NCBI RefSeq assembly: GCF_900143565.1
Contig: NZ_FREX01000008.1
Coordinates: 153,773 to 194,005 of the forward strand
Length of the DNA: 40,233 nucleotides
Direction of reading: 5' to 3'
From: Pseudovibrio sp. Alg231-02
Lineage (GTDB): Bacteria; Pseudomonadota; Alphaproteobacteria; Rhizobiales; Stappiaceae
Notes under the pieces: generated by a model
The model's input: the letters and a program-made list of their open reading frames with translations, nothing else
The model's database searches: none
What the model was told of the DNA's origin: nothing
Translations under genes and position numbers: made by a program
Shown: positions 32,048 through 40,233 of the stretch, one piece after another
How the letters are laid out: every line of letters begins with the position of its first letter
How positions within the stretch are numbered: the stretch's first letter is position 1

Positions 32048-34225
32048 ATGACCGTCGAGACTGAAAACTCAGCTGAAGTGAGCATCAAAGATCCGCTTGT
32101 CGAGGCGATCAAGTACATCGCCAGAAGCTACGGTAACTACGCAACCGACTCTGTTATTTTGGCTGGGTTACCTTACGATGGTCAGCGGCTTTCCATCAAA
32201 CTGATTGAGCGAGCATCTTCTAATTGCGGAATGAGGGCGGTCACAGTCAGGAAAAAAGCTGGAACAATACCTGCGATCTCATTGCCTGCAATTCTTGTGT
32301 TTGAAGATGGAAGCCTTCGTATTTTGAAGGAGCTAAATGAGAGCACGGGTCACGCTTCGATTGTTGATGCGGAGAGGCCAGAGGAGCAGCAAATTCTCTC
32401 AATTGCAGCTCTTGAGAAGCTATATAGCGGACATGGCATCTTCTTTAAGCCCGTCAATATGACTTCTGAGACTAACGGTATGGGGTCTGGCAGGGACGGG
32501 CACTGGTTCTGGAGCGTTATTGCAGGCTTTTGGAAGGATTATATCCACGTTGCTATTGCTGCGCTGGTCATCAATAGTCTGGCGCTGGCCTCACCGCTTT
32601 TCATCATGAATGTTTACGACCGTGTGCTGCCAAACTTTGCTATTCCAACACTATGGGCGCTTGCGGCGGGGGTGCTTCTTGCTCTGGTGTTTGATGGAAT
32701 TTTGAAGACCGCGCGCAGCTCTATCATAAACATGACAGGTAAACAGGCAGATCTTGCTATCGCATCGCGAATTTTTTCGCATGCGCTCGGGCTTGATCTG
32801 GAGAACCGCCCGGGATCGACCGGCCAGTTTGCTAATCACATCAAAGAGTTTGAGACTGTTCGTGAGTTTTTCACGTCCTCCTCCTTGGTGGCATTGATTG
32901 ATATGTGTTTCATCGGCCTGTTCATCATGGTGCTTTTCCTGATTGTTGGACCGATTGCTTATGTGCCGCTTGCTGCTGTTCCGGTGGTTATTCTGATCAA
33001 CTTGCTTGTTCAGCCTGCGCTTGCTGGTTCTGTTGATCAGGCCACAAAAGAAAGTGCGATGCGCCATTCCGTGTTGGTGGAAAGTATTGCAAATATCGAT
33101 ACCATCCGAGCTTTGAATGCTGAGAGCTCTATGCAGATCAAGTGGGAGCGATCTGTTGCCTCCAGTGCAGCGGCTATTTTGAAGGGGCGTTACTGGTCCA
33201 CATTGGCTCAGTCGCTGACAGGCTTTGCGCAGGCTCTGGTGTCCATCTGTATCGTTGTCTGGGGTGTTTATCTGGTCAATGACGGGGCGGTGAATATGGG
33301 TGGTCTGATTGCTGCGATGATGCTTTCAGGGCGTGTTCTTGCGCCTTTGTCATCCATTGCGGGTACGCTGACACGACTGCGTCAGACCATGCATTCCTAC
33401 AAGATGTTGTCTGGTCTGATGGAGTTGCCTGCGGAGCGCAGACCAAACCGGACTTATGTGAACAGCCGCATCACGTCTGGTGCGATTTCCTTCCAAAATG
33501 TGTCGTTTCGCTATCCTGAGGCTGCTGAAGACTCCTTGCGCAATGTGAGCTTTGAAGTTCGGCCTGGAGAGACCATCGGGCTTATTGGCCGCGTGGGTGC
33601 TGGTAAATCGACAGTGGGGCGTTTGTTATCCGGGCTTTATACGCCCTCAGATGGTGCAATTCTGGTCGATAAGATTGATACGCGGCAGTACGATCCTGCG
33701 GATCTGCGCGATGGTGTCGGGTTCTTGTCACAGGACAACGTGTTGTTTAGTGGCAGCTTGCGAGAGAACATCGTTGTTGGGCGGCCTCAGGCTTCCAACG
33801 AAGATATCTATCGTGCAGCTCATATTGCAGGTGTTGAGGATTTTGTTGCGACACATCCTCATGGGTTTGACATGCAGGTGGGAGAGGGTGGTCGTTTGCT
33901 CTCTGGCGGGCAGAAGCAAAGCGTTGCGCTTGCCAGAATGTTGCTGCGCCAACCGCGTCTGTTGTTTTTAGATGAGCCGTCCAGTCATCTTGATACAGCG
34001 TCAGAGCGCCGGTTGCTGGAGCGCCTGCGGGAATACAACTCGCCTGATACGACGATGATCATTAGCACACATCGAACTTCCTTATTGCAGCTTACAGACC
34101 GTTTGGTTGCCCTTGATAAGGGGCAGCTTGTGGCAGATGGACCACGGGATTTTGTGATTGAGAAGCTACGTACCCTTGGTGCGACGCGGAACGAAGAGCG
34201 CCAGCGTAGCGCGGAGGGTGTGTGA
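32048..34225 (+). CDS. LapB-like type I secretion ABC transporter (permease/ATPase)
   Basis: Inner-membrane exporter of 725 residues. The N-terminal ~140 residues are a C39-like domain without the catalytic Cys (as in LapB and HlyB), used to hold the substrate. Transmembrane helices run from about 160 to 440 (for example LFIMNVYDRVLPNFAIPTLW). The ATPase domain has Walker A GRVGAGKST (from Gly514), the signature LSGGQKQ (Ser619) and Walker B LLFLDEPSSHLD (Asp642, Glu643). It precedes the HlyD-type adaptor, overlapping operon style, and with the TolC and LapG-like genes forms the exporter for the giant adhesin. The start ATG has a weak ribosome site. Confidence 0.93.
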   Translation: MTVETENSAEVSIKDPLVEAIKYIARSYGNYATDSVILAGLPYDGQRLSIKLIERASSNCGMRAVTVRKKAGTIPAISLPAILVFEDGSLRILKELNESTGHASIVDAERPEEQQILSIAALEKLYSGHGIFFKPVNMTSETNGMGSGRDGHWFWSVIAGFWKDYIHVAIAALVINSLALASPLFIMNVYDRVLPNFAIPTLWALAAGVLLALVFDGILKTARSSIINMTGKQADLAIASRIFSHALGLDLENRPGSTGQFANHIKEFETVREFFTSSSLVALIDMCFIGLFIMVLFLIVGPIAYVPLAAVPVVILINLLVQPALAGSVDQATKESAMRHSVLVESIANIDTIRALNAESSMQIKWERSVASSAAAILKGRYWSTLAQSLTGFAQALVSICIVVWGVYLVNDGAVNMGGLIAAMMLSGRVLAPLSSIAGTLTRLRQTMHSYKMLSGLMELPAERRPNRTYVNSRITSGAISFQNVSFRYPEAAEDSLRNVSFEVRPGETIGLIGRVGAGKSTVGRLLSGLYTPSDGAILVDKIDTRQYDPADLRDGVGFLSQDNVLFSGSLRENIVVGRPQASNEDIYRAAHIAGVEDFVATHPHGFDMQVGEGGRLLSGGQKQSVALARMLLRQPRLLFLDEPSSHLDTASERRLLERLREYNSPDTTMIISTHRTSLLQLTDRLVALDKGQLVADGPRDFVIEKLRTLGATRNEERQRSAEGV

Positions 34226-34226
34226 G

Positions 34227-35534
34227 ATGAAGAACTGGGATTACGCAACCGATATCCGTGCAAGTTTGCAGACCCGACCTCCCCGTGCTGCCACGCGTGT
34301 CATTCTGATTGTCTTTGTGGCTTTGGCTGCCGGGATCACATGGGCCTCTCAAGCCGAGCTTGAAGAGGTTACACGTGGTGAGGGACGGGTTGTGCCGTCC
34401 AGCCAGATCCAGATTGTACAGGCGCCTGAAAAGGGCATTGTAAAGTCTCTTCTCGTGAAAGAGGGACAGATCGTTCAAAAGGGGGACGTTGTTGTCCGGG
34501 TGGATGATACAGGCTTTTCTTCGCAGCTAGGTGAGCTTCAGCAGCGCCAGTGGAGCCTTTTGGCACGTGCTGAGAGGTTGATGGCGGAAGCAAGTGGTGT
34601 GCCTCTGGAGCTTTCTGGTGAGCTTACAACCAATGCGCCGGGTCACACGTTTGAAGAAGAGCAGGTCTATCTGGCGCGTAACCTGCAGCTCACAAGTGAA
34701 ATCTCCCTTTTGAAAAATCAGCGATTGCAGAGAGAGCAAGAGCTGGAAGAGTTGCTTGCTGAGAAACGTAAAACCGTTGTCACCATGGAAACGCTGGCGC
34801 GTGAAGTGGAGATTAATGAGCGTCTCTTCAAGCGCAAGGTGCTTCCTGAGATCGAGTTCCTGCGTCTTAAGCGCCAGCTTGATGAAGCGCAGGGCAGTCT
34901 GGAGGTGTTGAATGCCTCTATTCGGCGTGTCACGTCAGCCGGACAGGAAGCGGAAGAGCGCATTGCAAATGCAAAGACAGTGTTTCACGCCAAAGCGCGT
35001 CAGGAACTGGCGGCTGCGCGGGCTGAACTTGCGGTAATAAATGAGACTATTAAGGCGGCCAGAGACAAGGTTCAGCGGACGGATCTTGAGGCCCCTGTCT
35101 ACGGTGTGGTTAATCAATTGAATATATCCACAATCGGGGCTGTGGTGCAGCCTGGAGAGCCTTTAGTCGAGATTGTTCCGCTGGAAGATACGCTTCTGAT
35201 TGAAGCGCAGATCAGTCCTCAGGACGTGGCATTTCTTAGGCCAGGTCAAGAGGTTACGGTCAAAATCACTGCCTACGACTATTCCATTTATGGAGGTCTG
35301 AAAGGCAAGCTGGAAAGGATCGCTGCGGACTCCACCAAGGACGAGCAGGGTAATCGATTTTTTAAAGTCAACGTCAGAACAGATAAAAACTATCTTGGGA
35401 CGGAAACGGATCCTTTACCAATAATACCAGGAATGGTGGCCTCAATTGATGTTTTAACCGGTTTTAAAACCGTGTTGGATTATATCCTTAAGCCTATAAA
35501 CAAAGTGCGTTCGGAAGCACTTCGCGAGAGATAA
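34227..35534 (+). CDS. LapC/HlyD-family membrane fusion protein
   Basis: Periplasmic adaptor of 435 residues joining the ABC exporter to TolC. One N-terminal membrane helix (ATRVILIVFVALAAGITWAS) is followed by VTRGEGRVVPSSQIQIVQAP and the lipoyl half GIVKSLLVKEGQIVQKGDVV, a long alpha-helical hairpin (~100-270; ELEELLAEKRKTVVTMETLA), the second lipoyl half TDLEAPVYGVVNQLNISTIG, and a beta-barrel domain with FLRPGQEVTVKITAYDYSIY, typical of HlyD. ATG 34227 has GGAGGG eight bases upstream and is one base after the lapB-like stop; the frame opening at 34158 overlaps that gene and is rejected. Confidence 0.94.
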   Translation: MKNWDYATDIRASLQTRPPRAATRVILIVFVALAAGITWASQAELEEVTRGEGRVVPSSQIQIVQAPEKGIVKSLLVKEGQIVQKGDVVVRVDDTGFSSQLGELQQRQWSLLARAERLMAEASGVPLELSGELTTNAPGHTFEEEQVYLARNLQLTSEISLLKNQRLQREQELEELLAEKRKTVVTMETLAREVEINERLFKRKVLPEIEFLRLKRQLDEAQGSLEVLNASIRRVTSAGQEAEERIANAKTVFHAKARQELAAARAELAVINETIKAARDKVQRTDLEAPVYGVVNQLNISTIGAVVQPGEPLVEIVPLEDTLLIEAQISPQDVAFLRPGQEVTVKITAYDYSIYGGLKGKLERIAADSTKDEQGNRFFKVNVRTDKNYLGTETDPLPIIPGMVASIDVLTGFKTVLDYILKPINKVRSEALRER

Positions 35535-35562
35535 TTCCGAACGCCTGACAAGGGGCGTCAGG

Positions 35563-36468
35563 ATGTTTTGTAATAGGTTTTGGACTGCCGGCAGACGCCG
35601 TGCGGTAACGAAGGATTATTGCGTCTTCAAAGCTGCAGTTCTCGGATTTGCCGGTATTGCGCTCGGATTTTCTCAATTTGTTTCCGCGGCTGCTGCATTG
35701 GAGCCGCAAACTCCACATTTTCCAATTGATCTTGCTTCTGTTGCTACTCCTGAGCCGGTTCTTGTTGCCAAGGCACGTATGCCCGTTCCAATGGCCAAGC
35801 CTGAGTTGCCTGCCATTGAAACAGCATCTGCGCATGGTTCTAATGCTGTGTTGAGTACTCCCACACGTAATCTGCAGCGTATCGTTCGTTCTACTGCCGG
35901 AACTTCCATCGACAGGCGCTGGAACATCATTACAACTCAGATGGACCGGATTACAGATACTTCTAAGTGTTTGAATAGCAGTGATAAATGCGAAGTAAGC
36001 GTTTTAAATACCTGGGGCAACCTGATTAAAGCTGCGCGCAAGCTTCCGCGTCACAAGCAGCTTTCCTATGTAAATCGTGGGATCAACGCACTCATCAGCT
36101 ATCAAAGTGACCAGCAGGTTTGGGGGCGAAGTGATTATTGGGCCTCACCAATTGAAACGCTGAGTCAGCGCAGAGGGGACTGTGAGGACTATGCTGTCTT
36201 AAAGTACTGGACTTTAAGGGAACTGGGTATTCCTGCTGAGGATATGAAGGTGGTTGCAGTCTATGACACCAAGATCGGCCAGTATCATGCAATCCTCAAT
36301 CTCTCCTACAAAGGTGGAGAGTATGTCCTTGATAACCGCTTTGGCCGGGTTGCACTCAAGCAGGACACCAAAAACTATAAATGGGTGCATGTGGCCGGTA
36401 GTGGCCAGCAGCTTCCGCAAAAGGTGAAGTTTACATCTCTTGCAGCAATGACACGCACGTTTAATTAG
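35563..36468 (+). CDS. lapG: LapG-like periplasmic cysteine protease
   Basis: Bacterial transglutaminase-like cysteine proteinase (BTLCP) of 301 residues. A hydrophobic segment near residues 24-45 (VLGFAGIALGFSQFVSAAAA) is the export signal. The catalytic triad is intact: Cys207 in RRGDCEDYAVLKYW, His242 in GQYHAILNLSY and Asp257 in YVLDNRFG. LapG cleaves the N-terminal anchor of LapA-type adhesins to release them from the cell, and is held by LapD when c-di-GMP is high. It lies 28 bases after the adaptor gene and before the adhesin gene, whose product has a TAAG cleavage motif. No lapD-like gene is in the window. Confidence 0.92.
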   Translation: MFCNRFWTAGRRRAVTKDYCVFKAAVLGFAGIALGFSQFVSAAAALEPQTPHFPIDLASVATPEPVLVAKARMPVPMAKPELPAIETASAHGSNAVLSTPTRNLQRIVRSTAGTSIDRRWNIITTQMDRITDTSKCLNSSDKCEVSVLNTWGNLIKAARKLPRHKQLSYVNRGINALISYQSDQQVWGRSDYWASPIETLSQRRGDCEDYAVLKYWTLRELGIPAEDMKVVAVYDTKIGQYHAILNLSYKGGEYVLDNRFGRVALKQDTKNYKWVHVAGSGQQLPQKVKFTSLAAMTRTFN

Positions 36469-36499
36469 AACTGCGAATCTACTTTTTAAAAATCTATTC

Positions 36500-36539
36500 A
36501 GAGCGCGTTGCAAGGGGCAAAGAACGCGCTCTTTTTTTT
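36500..36539 (+). terminator. terminator after the lapG-like gene
   Basis: A 10-bp stem, AGAGCGCGTT and AACGCGCTCT, with a 13-base loop and eight T afterwards. It separates the exporter/lapG transcript from the adhesin gene. Confidence 0.88.
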
Positions 36540-36740
36540 GTTTGAAAATGCCCTTCTTTCCTGAGCTTTACTCTCCAGAAAACAGCATTTCCCGTTAATA
36601 ACTTCGCCACCCTGTATAGGGAGCGATGTTTAACAAAAAGTAAAATACTCAATAAAATTTAATCAAATTAAAACCTTTGTCGCAGAAACGCGCGAATTAA
36701 GGGTGTTGCTGGACTGTGACGGAATTAACGATGTTAAAAA

Positions 36741-36786
36741 TTCCTTAAGGAAATGATTTGACTTTTATCATGATTGGCAAAATTAT
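36741..36786 (+). promoter_or_regulatory. candidate adhesin promoter with palindromic site
   Basis: TTGACT at 36758-36763, a 17-base spacer, and AATTAT at 36781-36786 form a possible sigma-70 promoter that would start transcription about 47 bases before the adhesin ATG. The perfect 12-base palindrome TTCCTTAAGGAA (36741-36752) lies just upstream of the -35 and could bind an activator. The rest of the 370-base gap (36469-36839) is A+T-rich and otherwise unassigned. Confidence 0.4.
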
Positions 36787-36839
36787 CGGCGCAATTGCTA
36801 AAATTTTATTAAAACTGTTTATGCGTCGGGTTTGCTAAA

Positions 36840-39800
36840 ATGTCAGAGCGTCAAGCGTCTACTACGATCACAGCCACTAACACTTCCCAGGCAGCTGTTC
36901 CTTCACAAGTGCTGAAGATTGGGATTGCCACCCAAGGCCAGTCGGAGGTTCTTGTTCGGCAGCCGGGGCAGTTGGTTGATTTCAGCCAGATGCTGGAAGT
37001 GCCAGTTAGTCTCTTCCGCTACGGTGAGAGCTTGCAAATCCTGTTTTCTGATGGCGGCACGCTTCTTGTCGAAGGGTTCTTTGCCGGAGATCAGACGGAT
37101 GGGACGTTGATCCTGAGTGAAACCCAGACGCTGACAATTGAAGAATTTGGTGCGCTTGTCGAAATCTTGCCGGTTGATACGCTCCAAACCGCTGCAGGTG
37201 ACGGGACGCCAATTGCCGATCAGCTGGAAGATCCAAACAGTTCAGGACAAGATTTTGATGACAACCCTGATGGCGGTCCACTGGGGCCGGGTCTGAATGT
37301 CAATGATCTCCTGAGACCAGAAGACAATGCCGGAGCTGCGGCTGCGGCAGATGATTCCGAACAGGACGTTGATGATGTGCCTGTGGCTGGCATTGCGGAA
37401 GTTGGCGCGCTTGATGAAACTGATTGGGCTGATGCTGGCAAAGGGCCACTATCCTTCACAGGCAACCTGAATGTCGACTTTGGTCTGGACGGTGTGAGCG
37501 AGCGTTCGTTGGCGTTCCAACTTGATGCCGGCGTGCCTGTTGACCGAGCTGGGACCCCAATCCGCCTGACTGCTGACGGGCAGCCGCTGACTTATGAAGT
37601 ACAGGACCTTATTGCGGATGCTGCCAATGAGATTGGTGCGGGCAGCCAGCTGCTTATTGCCAAGCTGCCTAATGGCGAATTGGTTTTTGAGGTTCTGCTG
37701 AACACTTTCCCGGAAACCGGTGAATTTACTTTTACACTCCATGGCAATCTGGATCATCTGGAAGCAGATGTGAAAGACATTCTGGAGTTGGAATTTGGTT
37801 TCCAGGCGTTTGATGCTGATGGAGATTCCGCAGACTCGTTCCTGATTGTAAATGTTGCTGATGACCTGCCGGAGATTGGGGCACCCACAACAGGTACTGT
37901 TGATGAAGATGGCATCCCGGATATCGGTAACGGTAATGACACCGCAGATGGTGATGCCCCAGCAACCTCTCATAAAGTTACTGCCTCTCTCGATATCGAT
38001 TGGGGTGCGGATGATGCCGACAGTGATGAAGGTGGTATTGGGGATCGTTCAGTCAAGTTTGACGGAACTCCAATAACTTCTCAGGTCCTGACATCTGATG
38101 GTGTTGCACTTGTTTACACTCTGAGTGAGGGGGATACTGTTCTTACAGCGACGAAAGAGGGCAGTGAGGATGCGGTCTTCCAAGTAACTTTGTCAGATGA
38201 TGGGTCTGGTTCTTATAGCTTCGAGCTTCTTGATAATCTGGATCATTTTGTTGCTGGTACTGAAGATGATATCGAACTGATCTTCGGTTTTGTCGCAACT
38301 GACAGTGATGGCGATACAGTAAGTTCCAGCTTTACTGTTAATGTTGATGATGACATGGCGGAGATCACGTCTCTTGAGCTGAACAGGTTCGTTCAGGTTG
38401 ATGAGAGTGCTGGTCTGGATAATGACGACACGACTGATCCAGCAGTTACAGCCCTGTTTGATGGTGTTGCTAATCCGGGTTCTGATGAGGACATGGCTCC
38501 TCAGTTCGCCCGTGATAACGTGGTGGACTTTGCCTATGATGACGGTGCTGATGGCGCGACCCATAAGGTAACGCTGAGTATTGATGATGCAGCCTCAGGT
38601 CTTCAGACCACAGCTGGCGCTGACATTCTGCTTTATCTGGAAAACGGTCTTGTTGTTGGCCGCGTTGGTGGCGAAACTGGCGATGCGGTGTTTGCAATCT
38701 CCATTGATGAAGACGGTGAAGTCAGCCTTGCGCAGTACCAGTCCATCAAGCAGCTTGATACAGACAGCCATGATGAGTTCGTCAACTTGGACGGTAAGAT
38801 CTCTGCTGTTCTGACAGTCACCGATGGTGATGGCGATGTGACCAGCCAGAGCGTTGAAATTGGTGAGAAGATCCGGTTTGGTGATGATGGGCCGACGATC
38901 ACGTCTCTTGAGCTGAACAAGTTCGTTCAGGTTGATGAGAGTACGGGGCTGGATAATGACGACACCACTGAACCAGCTGTTGCTGCCCGGTTTGATGGTG
39001 TTTCCGGCAAAGGTTCTGATGAGGATATGGCTCCTCAGTTCGCCCGCGATAACGTGATGGACTTTGCCTATGATGACGGCGCTGATGGCGCGACCCATAA
39101 GGTGACGCTGAGCATCGCTGTTGATGGTATGTCCTCAGGTCTTCAGACCACAGCTGGCGCTGACATTCTGCTTTATCTGGAAAACGGTCTTGTTGTTGGC
39201 CGCGTTGGTGGCGAAACCGGCGATGCGGTGTTTGCAATCTCCATTGACGACGACGGTGAAGTCAGCCTTGCGCAGTACCAGTCCATCAAGCAGCTTGATA
39301 CAGACAGCCATGATGAGTTCGTCAACTTGGACGGCAAGATCTCAGCCGTTCTGACAGTCACTGATGGTGATGGCGATGTGACCAGCCAGAGCATTGAAAT
39401 TGGTGAGAAGATCCGGTTTGGTGATGATGGGCCAACGATCACGTCTCTTGAGCTGAACAAGTTCGTTCAGGTTGATGAGAGTGCTGGTCTGGATAACGAT
39501 GACACCACTGATCCTGCAGCTACAGCCCTGTTTGATGGTGTTTCCGGCAAAGGTTCTGATGAGGATATGGTTCCTCAGTTCGCCCGCGATAACGTGGTGG
39601 ACTTTGCCTATGATGATGGTGCTGATGGCGCGACCCATAAGGTAACGCTGAGCATTGATGATGCAGCCTCAGGTCTTCAGACCACAGCGGGCGCTGACAT
39701 TCTGCTTTATCTGGAAGGTGGTTTTGTTGTTGGCCGCGTTGGTGGCGAAACCGGCGATGCGGTGTTTGCAATCTCCATTGATGACGACGGTGAAGTCAGC

Positions 39801-40233
39801 CTTGCGCAGTACCAGTCCATCAAGCAGCTTGATACAGACAGCCATGATGAGTTCGTCAACTTGGACGGCAAGATCTCAGCCGTTCTGACAGTCACTGATG
39901 GTGATGGCGATGTGACCAGCCAGAGCATTGAAATTGGTGAGAAGATCCGGTTTGGTGATGATGGGCCAAGCGTAACCAATCAGCAGCAGGATGTGACTGT
40001 TGATGAAGATGACATCGACACGATCCTGTCAACGGGTACGAGCCCTGATTACTGGGGCCTTGAAGCTGATGGCAACTGGACTGAATTCCTGAGTGGTTCT
40101 GCGATTGCAGCCGGAGATCTTCAGAACACTGTTGACTTTGGTGCTGATGGGGATGCTGGCGCTGGCTCGTTCACCTTTGTTGGAGATGCAGCGCAGCAGC
40201 TGAGCGACCTTGGTTTGTCTTCTGACGGCGATG
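36840..40233 (+). CDS. giant LapA-like type I secreted adhesin, N-terminal 1131 codons
   Basis: The frame opens at ATG 36840 (MSERQASTTITATNTSQAAV) and stays open to the window edge. There is no signal peptide, as expected for a type I secretion substrate. Residues ~20-115 form a beta-rich N-terminal module. DTLQTAAGDGTP follows, with TAAG at residues 117-120, matching the LapG cleavage motif and its position in LapA of Pseudomonas fluorescens (about residue 108). An acidic linker (~130-200) leads to Ca-binding-type repeats of the T1SS-143/DUF5801 kind, rich in Asp and Gly (DSDGDTV, TVTDGDGDVTSQ). Three near-identical units occupy residues 509-1044. The TolC, ABC, HlyD and LapG-like genes upstream are its likely exporter and release protease. 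The C-terminal RTX and secretion signal are outside the window. Confidence 0.9.
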   Translation, partial: MSERQASTTITATNTSQAAVPSQVLKIGIATQGQSEVLVRQPGQLVDFSQMLEVPVSLFRYGESLQILFSDGGTLLVEGFFAGDQTDGTLILSETQTLTIEEFGALVEILPVDTLQTAAGDGTPIADQLEDPNSSGQDFDDNPDGGPLGPGLNVNDLLRPEDNAGAAAAADDSEQDVDDVPVAGIAEVGALDETDWADAGKGPLSFTGNLNVDFGLDGVSERSLAFQLDAGVPVDRAGTPIRLTADGQPLTYEVQDLIADAANEIGAGSQLLIAKLPNGELVFEVLLNTFPETGEFTFTLHGNLDHLEADVKDILELEFGFQAFDADGDSADSFLIVNVADDLPEIGAPTTGTVDEDGIPDIGNGNDTADGDAPATSHKVTASLDIDWGADDADSDEGGIGDRSVKFDGTPITSQVLTSDGVALVYTLSEGDTVLTATKEGSEDAVFQVTLSDDGSGSYSFELLDNLDHFVAGTEDDIELIFGFVATDSDGDTVSSSFTVNVDDDMAEITSLELNRFVQVDESAGLDNDDTTDPAVTALFDGVANPGSDEDMAPQFARDNVVDFAYDDGADGATHKVTLSIDDAASGLQTTAGADILLYLENGLVVGRVGGETGDAVFAISIDEDGEVSLAQYQSIKQLDTDSHDEFVNLDGKISAVLTVTDGDGDVTSQSVEIGEKIRFGDDGPTITSLELNKFVQVDESTGLDNDDTTEPAVAARFDGVSGKGSDEDMAPQFARDNVMDFAYDDGADGATHKVTLSIAVDGMSSGLQTTAGADILLYLENGLVVGRVGGETGDAVFAISIDDDGEVSLAQYQSIKQLDTDSHDEFVNLDGKISAVLTVTDGDGDVTSQSIEIGEKIRFGDDGPTITSLELNKFVQVDESAGLDNDDTTDPAATALFDGVSGKGSDEDMVPQFARDNVVDFAYDDGADGATHKVTLSIDDAASGLQTTAGADILLYLEGGFVVGRVGGETGDAVFAISIDDDGEVSLAQYQSIKQLDTDSHDEFVNLDGKISAVLTVTDGDGDVTSQSIEIGEKIRFGDDGPSVTNQQQDVTVDEDDIDTILSTGTSPDYWGLEADGNWTEFLSGSAIAAGDLQNTVDFGADGDAGAGSFTFVGDAAQQLSDLGLSSDGD
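38364..39971 (+). repeat. three near-identical tandem repeats in the adhesin gene
   Basis: Units at 38364-38897 (534 bp), 38898-39437 (540 bp) and 39438-39971 (534 bp), each starting ITSLELN and ending IRFGDDGP, keep the reading frame. They differ at scattered codons only, for example NRFVQV/NKFVQV and IDDAASG/IAVDGMSSG; the latter accounts for the six extra bases of the second unit. A weaker, diverged relative precedes them at about 37870-38363. Such high identity shows recent duplication or gene conversion and makes copy number prone to change and to assembly error. Confidence 0.92.

Noticed and set aside
38193-39979. repeated minus-strand frames in the adhesin gene, and the idea of a CRISPR-like array
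   Set aside because: They arise from the tandem coding repeats on the plus strand; units are 534-540 bp and in frame, not short direct repeats with spacers.

Overview
The window looks like chromosomal DNA of a marine alphaproteobacterium. Evidence: a GTTC-N7-GTTC LexA box in front of an imuA-imuB-dnaE2 cassette, an fdsGBA-D type NAD-dependent formate dehydrogenase, a TRAP transporter, a Rhizobium-like phosphonate monoester hydrolase, and a LapG/LapA-like type I secreted adhesin. The moderate base composition and gene mix would fit Pseudovibrio or a relative, but that genus call is inference only.

Layout. (1) 1-260: 5' part of an IS30-type transposase on the minus strand, broken by a stop codon. 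(2) 520-5874: SOS mutagenesis cassette imuA-imuB-dnaE2 with a LexA box that also fixes the imuA start. (3) 5894-11131 (minus): an A+T-rich four-gene surface-glycan operon with two GT-A-type glycosyltransferases, a 900-residue protein that appears to join a capsule-synthesis (KpsS/KpsC-like) domain to a GT29 sialyltransferase-like domain, and an FkbM/Methyltransf_22-type methyltransferase. (4) 11558-13586: divergent ampR-like regulator and class A beta-lactamase with an AmpR box. (5) 13646-17202: phosphonate monoester hydrolase (sulfatase fold), divergent DeoR-type regulator with a long inverted-repeat operator, and an EamA permease. (6) 17408-23623: LysR regulator and formate dehydrogenase fdsG-fdsB-fdsA-fdsD, with no fdsC in its usual place. 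(7) 23702-29940: rpiR-like regulator, nitrilase-family amidase and enoyl-CoA hydratase (minus) divergent from TRAP dctP-dctQ-dctM (plus), probably uptake and breakdown of one unidentified acid. (8) 30595-40233: type I secretion locus with TolC-like outer membrane protein, LapB-like ABC exporter, LapC-like HlyD adaptor, LapG-like periplasmic protease, and the first 1131 codons of a giant adhesin that runs off the window.

The most interesting points are the KpsS/GT29 fusion with its neighbours, the TAAG LapG-type cleavage motif at residues 117-120 of the adhesin together with a linked lapG, the near-identical tandem repeats of about 178 residues in that adhesin, the long palindromic operator between the phosphonate hydrolase and its DeoR regulator, and the formate dehydrogenase operon without fdsC. 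No rRNA, tRNA, CRISPR array or replication origin was seen. All family assignments are from reading motifs; no database search was run.
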